From positions 13,183,501 through 13,247,500 of the forward strand of contig PUFA01000003.1 of the NCBI GenBank assembly GCA_003508835.1: 64,000 nt of DNA. Direction: 5' to 3'. The stretch comes from Eonycteris spelaea. Its lineage: Eukaryota > Chordata > Mammalia > Chiroptera > Pteropodidae. The position numbers and the translations under genes were made by a program. A model generated the notes under the pieces. The model did no database searches. It was not told where the DNA came from and saw nothing but the letters and a program-made list of their open reading frames with translations. Shown here in pieces: positions 59,860-64,000 of the stretch. The first letter of the stretch is position 1. Each line of letters begins with the position of its first letter.

Positions 59860-60261
59860 TCCCTTTCCACTATGTAAAACAGAAAGTCCATATTCTTGAC
59901 TGAGCTGGCCGTTCAAAACTTCTAACTTCTGAGCCCCAGTTCAGTTTCCAAACTTCCTTACTATTTTCCTTACCTTTTTTTTTTTTTAATTGAACATCTG
60001 CATTGGTCGGAAGGATCTTTGTTTCCAGAATATTTTCTGTTTTGAACAGTGTACATTTGCTTATGATGTTCCTTTCCTTGGGGATTTTTGTTCAACTCCT
60101 TTCTGTATCCATTAATCCCACTCATTTAAGAAATAATTTAGATATTATTTACCCCATGAGGCCTTCCTAACTTTACCACAATTTCTTCCAAAAGAAAATA
60201 GCAATATTTATCATATTATGAAAATGATCATTTAGAATTATATTCACAGAATTAATTAGAT
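59860..60261 (+). repeat. L2 LINE, left part (interrupted by a MIR)
   Basis: 'aaagtccatattcttgactg', 'gcttatgatgttcctttcct' and 'aactcctttctgtatccatt' followed by 'ccccatgaggccttcctaac' follow sense L2, including its gaggccttccctgac block. Sequence resembling its 3' end resumes after the MIR. Confidence 0.7.
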
Positions 60262-60375
60262 GGGTCTTCATTATTTAGATGATAATAAGTGAAGAAGTAT
60301 AGGAACTAGTCCAAGCTCATCCAGCTTGAATGAAATTTTTGACACAAGTACATATGTGTCAGATCTGAACCAGAA
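60262..60375 (-). repeat. MIR SINE fragment nested in L2
   Basis: 'tagatgataataagtgaaga', 'aactagtccaagctcatcca' and 'tgtgtcagatctgaacc' follow antisense MIR (agatgaggaaactgaggc ... ttgcccaaggtcacac). Confidence 0.6.
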
Positions 60376-60548
60376 AATCTCTTCCACTTCCATTTCATTT
60401 TTAGGTCTGCTGAATTGCCACTTTCCATTACTAATAAACTTTTTAAGGACACAGTTTTTCTCTCACTATCTCAGCTTTAACACCTTAAATTTCCAGTTTG
60501 TGTATACTCCATTGTATTTAGCACAATATTTGGCAGAGTGAGTGTTCA
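60376..60548 (+). repeat. L2 LINE, right part with 3' end
   Basis: 'ctaataaactttttaaggac', 'acagtttttctctcactatc' and 'tttagcacaatatttggcag' correspond to the L2 end block (actgtaagctccttgagggcagggac ... cacagtgcctggca). Confidence 0.6.
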
Positions 60549-61109
60549 GCAGAGTAACTTCTGCATAGTACATATTCAGCTCACTTTTATTTGTTTTATT
60601 AAATACTCTAGGATCCATATTAAATTTTAGGCTGTATTGTAGTTCCCTATCAATAATAGCCTTAGCATCACCATTACCTCATCTGCTGAACAGTAGAAAA
60701 ATCTGGATCCCTCCTATTTGTTTTCCTTGTAGCCTACTTATTTTTATGGCAGTAATTACTGTTTTGGAAGCTTTTGAAGTCTAAGCCAAAACCATTTCTG
60801 GAAGGTGAAGCATTTTTAGCTAAAAAGTGGAAAATAGATTTTGAATCTCATCTCTGTGTCAGCATATAGTATTTTAAAACTAATCTATTCAGTTTCATTT
60901 TTTCCCATTTTGTCAAACATCAAGGACATTCAGTGAAAGTCCTTTCTCTTTATATTTATTAGCTTCAGAGTTTGCTGAATAGAAAAATATAAACTTTAAA
61001 ACTCAGATTATTTCTATCCCATGACAAATCTATAAATTTATTACTTACGTTCATAGTGATAACTGCAGGACTTAATGAAGTATTTCATTATAGGTTACTT
61101 TAAATAAAT
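60549..61109. other. Unique AT-rich sequence, no gene seen
   Basis: Nothing recognised. Confidence 0.5.
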
Positions 61110-61278
61110 GTATAACATAGATAAGCTAGATCTCATTAGCTCTATTTTACTGGTCAGAAAACAGGCTAAATGAGATTTAGTAACTTGCTCAGAAGGTCCA
61201 AAGCTAGTAAGCAGAGCTGGATTAGAATTCAGTTCTCTTGTTTCCCTTCCCAGTTCTCTTCCTATTACTTCATGGCCT
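61110..61278 (-). repeat. MIR SINE fragment
   Basis: 'ctattttactggtcagaaaa', 'caggctaaatgagatttagt', 'aacttgctcagaaggtccaa' and 'agctagtaagcagagctgga' match antisense MIR very well. Confidence 0.88.
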
Positions 61279-63017
61279 ATCCCCAGTTGGCAAAGCAAGG
61301 GCCATTTGGGCTGTGAAATGGAGATAGCCTGTAATTGCTGCCAAGGAGGCATATTGAGTGGGTGGAATGAATCTTTCGGTTGCATCAGGTTCTGCTGTGC
61401 ATGTATGAATTTTGCCAGAATCAGCTTCTTTCATCAAGATGTTCAATTTCTGAGATGAAATTTAATAGAATGAAATTTTATATAGTCCATGGTTAGTGGC
61501 TAGGAAATAAATTAAGAATATTCTGTGTTGGATAACCTCCACAAAAAAGATTGAGAAAATTCTTATGGTCACTACAAGTGAACTTTAATTTGGCATAATT
61601 CAAGTCTTAAGAATTCTTGATTAATGGGATAATTGGGGAGAATAGAAATATGACAGGAAAATAAGTGAGTAGTATTATGTGTGTATTTATAACTTCTAAT
61701 TCTTTAATTATTGACTCTCATAGAAGTTTCCCACTGATCTTAGACACATCATATCTTAGATAGCTAGATCAACTGAATGTCATGGAAGCATTTAGGAAAA
61801 AAAACCAGGAAGTGTTTAATAATGTTTTCCAAGTATCTGGGCTTGGGACCCCAGGAGGATGGTGAAGGCAGTCGTTAGCTTTATTTTTTATTTTTTTTAT
61901 ATTTATTTAATTGGTACAGCAGGTGTTTGAAGCACAATTTTACAGGAAATAGAGGAGGGAAGGCAGTTACAGGAACCATTATAAATGAGTGAATAGCTCA
62001 ATTCACATATAGGGCTGGAAATGAGAAATTCCAGAATATCTTTTCCTATCTTTTCATTGTGCAAACTCAGGCACCCGATGTCACAGAATAGGAAACACTG
62101 AACTGGCATGCTGTCACATTTCCTTTTCTAATTTTTCTGATAAAATCTCTTCTACCTTTCTATTTGCCTTTTTTTCCCCAGCTGTCTCAGCCTACTCCAG
62201 CAGGCTTTAGAACTTTCCCAGCTTCTGCATTTTAATTATGAGATTTGGTGGCTGCCGTTCTTTCAAGGAACAAATGCTGCAGGATAGCTAACTGTCGAAT
62301 TAGAGCTCACATCATAGGCTGCAGACAGCAGCAAAACTTGGTGATACAAAGATTCTTAGATCCTCTGGTTTCCAATCTCATCAAAGGTCATGTTTGTGTA
62401 GGCCTTGATTTCAATATTCAATGATGGAAGGGAAGAGCAGTCAGATAGATGAAAACTTTCATTTCTTTGCTGTTGTTTTTTGTTTTTTCCCCTCCTTGAA
62501 GTCTTCTTAGGTAGATCAAGGAAGGGCTGACAACTTTGTCTCTGGCTTCTCTCCTTATTTTTCCTCATTTCCCTATTTTAAAAATGTGCTTTCCCCAAAC
62601 CTGTTCATAATATGTCATCCTCATTTATTTGTGCAACATCAACTCTCATTATACATGTGGGTTTTATCTAACAAAAATGCAATGTCAAGCTCAGGCTGCC
62701 TCTGTGGTCACTTGATGTTTACTCATCCAGTGCAAACTAATTTCATTGTTTGTTCAAGAAAAACATTACCAAAAAAAGCAAACCTGTAATCAAAACCCTT
62801 TTTCAGGCATTGAAAAGTTGAATAGAAATTAATAGGTCACAATGTTTCTTTTAGAATTATAAGAACCACCTCCTCTCTCTACTTGTAGAGCTACTAGGGC
62901 ATATGGCTATTCTTATTTATGATATCTCAGCTACCCCAAATATTGTATAAATCTAAGAACTGGAATTTATTAAATATTTCCACAATTTCTCTTACATGTT
63001 ACTGTTGTTACTGGTAA
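61279..63017. other. Unique sequence, no gene seen
   Basis: No exon or repeat family is recognised. The interval 62170-62350, with 'gcattttaattatgagattt' and several CTGCAG-type motifs, is repeat-free and could be a conserved element. Confidence 0.45.
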
Positions 63018-63082
63018 TACACATACACACACATGCATACATACACATATATACATACATACATATGTGTATATATATAGAT
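63018..63082 (+). repeat. Compound (AC)/(ATAC)/(TA) microsatellite
   Basis: 'acacatacacacacatgcat' leading into ATAC and TATA units. Confidence 0.9.
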
Positions 63083-64000
63083 TATATACATCTTTATGTT
63101 TATATATTATAATATCTATGTTTAGATATATACCTATATATGACATAGCATATTAGGTCATATTCATCATAAATAGAAAGTGAAAACTCTAAATCAAATT
63201 CTTAAAATTCTAAATTAACTGTTTAATCCTCAGTCCAACCATCGAATGCATTATTTAATTATAATTGTACTAAAATTTATTATTCTAGTGTAAAAGAATC
63301 CTCCCACTCTGTTCATTTGGCTTTAATTTGGAGAAGAGCACTAAGTAGTGGAGACAGGAAAGGGACCAGATAGAAGGGGGACTCAGACTGAGAGGGCTGC
63401 AGCTGGCACTTTTGGAGGCTCTGCTCGCTTCAGCCTGTACCATAAAACCATATTTGGATTTCAGTGTCACTTATCCCCTAAGAGTCTGAATGGGCTAGAT
63501 GATAAGCAGCACATCTTTCAGCTGTACTATGATTATTTAAAACCATACAAGTCATCACTGTTGCTACCTCTATGTTGTGAGCAAATTAAAAATAATTTTA
63601 AGAACTAGAAGCACCAGCTGTCCTGTAAGATCTAAAGGGTTTTCCTCGGTGAAGATTTAGCGGTGCAGGCTCCCACTGGTTAGGCTGCAGTACACACGGC
63701 TTTTTAGAAGTCAGCGGATAATATTCTTATATGGATATAATCCTAATTTCCATAAATTGCATTGGAAATATTAATACATTCTATCTTACTTGTTAGAAAA
63801 CAGATAATGAGAGGGTCTCGGAAGATAATTTCTCTTTTAAAAATAATGATATGATGAAGATACTTCCTAAAACCACTAGTTATAAGCTAAATGCAAGAAG
63901 ACTGCCTTATTTGTTCACAAGGTTCCTGGACTATCAATGCTGAACTCACTATACTTAAAGCTCTTTGAGGAATCTTATGCATGAAACATGCTCCATAAAA
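63083..64000. other. Unique sequence to the end of the window, no gene seen
   Basis: The interval 63300-63480 is GC-richer and repeat-free. The 86-codon frame at 63348-63608 has no recognisable domain. Another GC-richer patch lies at 63600-63715. No repeat family is recognised. Confidence 0.45.

Noticed and set aside
1..64000. CRISPR arrays, operons, bacterial or phage genes, tRNA genes, U6/7SK/Y RNA copies
   Set aside because: I looked for regularly spaced repeats, tRNA B-box motifs and the ends of the common small RNAs, and saw none. The window is mammalian non-coding DNA.

Overview
This window is nuclear DNA from a placental mammal, and I see no functional protein-coding gene in it. The evidence is AT-rich sequence, strong CpG depletion, many (CA)n, (CT)n and GGAA microsatellites, and a dense layer of decayed mammalian repeats: L2 and MIR, L1 of the old L1M type, MaLR/MLT1 long terminal repeats, and MER1- and MER5-like hAT elements. 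Open reading frames are all short and look like chance frames. The layout fits a gene desert or the inside of a very long intron.

Lineage: I see no primate Alu, carnivore CAN SINE, ruminant, horse, vesper-bat or afrotherian SINE, and no young L1. The only element with a lineage hint is a 5S rRNA-derived retroposon at about 4683-4870. 5S-derived SINEs are known among mammals from fruit bats (the MEG-R families), and fruit bats are also reported to have lost L1 activity. A pteropodid bat is therefore a reasonable but unproven guess. An isolated 5S pseudogene in another placental mammal would look similar.

Layout. 1-5 kb: an L1 3' end, MIRs, an L2 split by an LTR, then the 5S-derived element. 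5-13 kb: L2 pieces, an MLT-like LTR, and mostly unique sequence. This part includes a block with an RFX X-box-like palindrome (about 7009) and a compact CpG-rich patch (11401-11700). 13-19 kb: MIR and L2 pieces, microsatellites and unique sequence. 19.2-20.5 kb: a GGAA microsatellite directly abutting a 5'-truncated alpha-tubulin processed pseudogene, which is the only clearly gene-derived protein sequence. 20.5-33 kb: AT-rich unique DNA with MIR and L2 pieces and an MLT1 LTR. 33.6-34.8 kb: an old L1 on the minus strand. 35-43 kb: mostly unique AT-rich DNA. 43-47.5 kb: L2 pieces in both orientations and an MLT1 LTR. 49-53 kb: a MER5-like piece, a (CT)n tract, a minus-strand L1 and a minus-strand MaLR LTR. 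54-57 kb: a plus-strand L1 ORF2 remnant with a MER1-like element inserted in it. 57-64 kb: L2 and MIR pieces and unique sequence.

No set of genes works together here. The points most worth a second look are the 5S-derived element with an intact pol III control region, the CpG patch, the X-box block and the GGAA/pseudogene junction. I found no evidence for a new gene system. Repeat boundaries were judged by eye from remembered family consensus sequences and are approximate, usually to within tens of bases.
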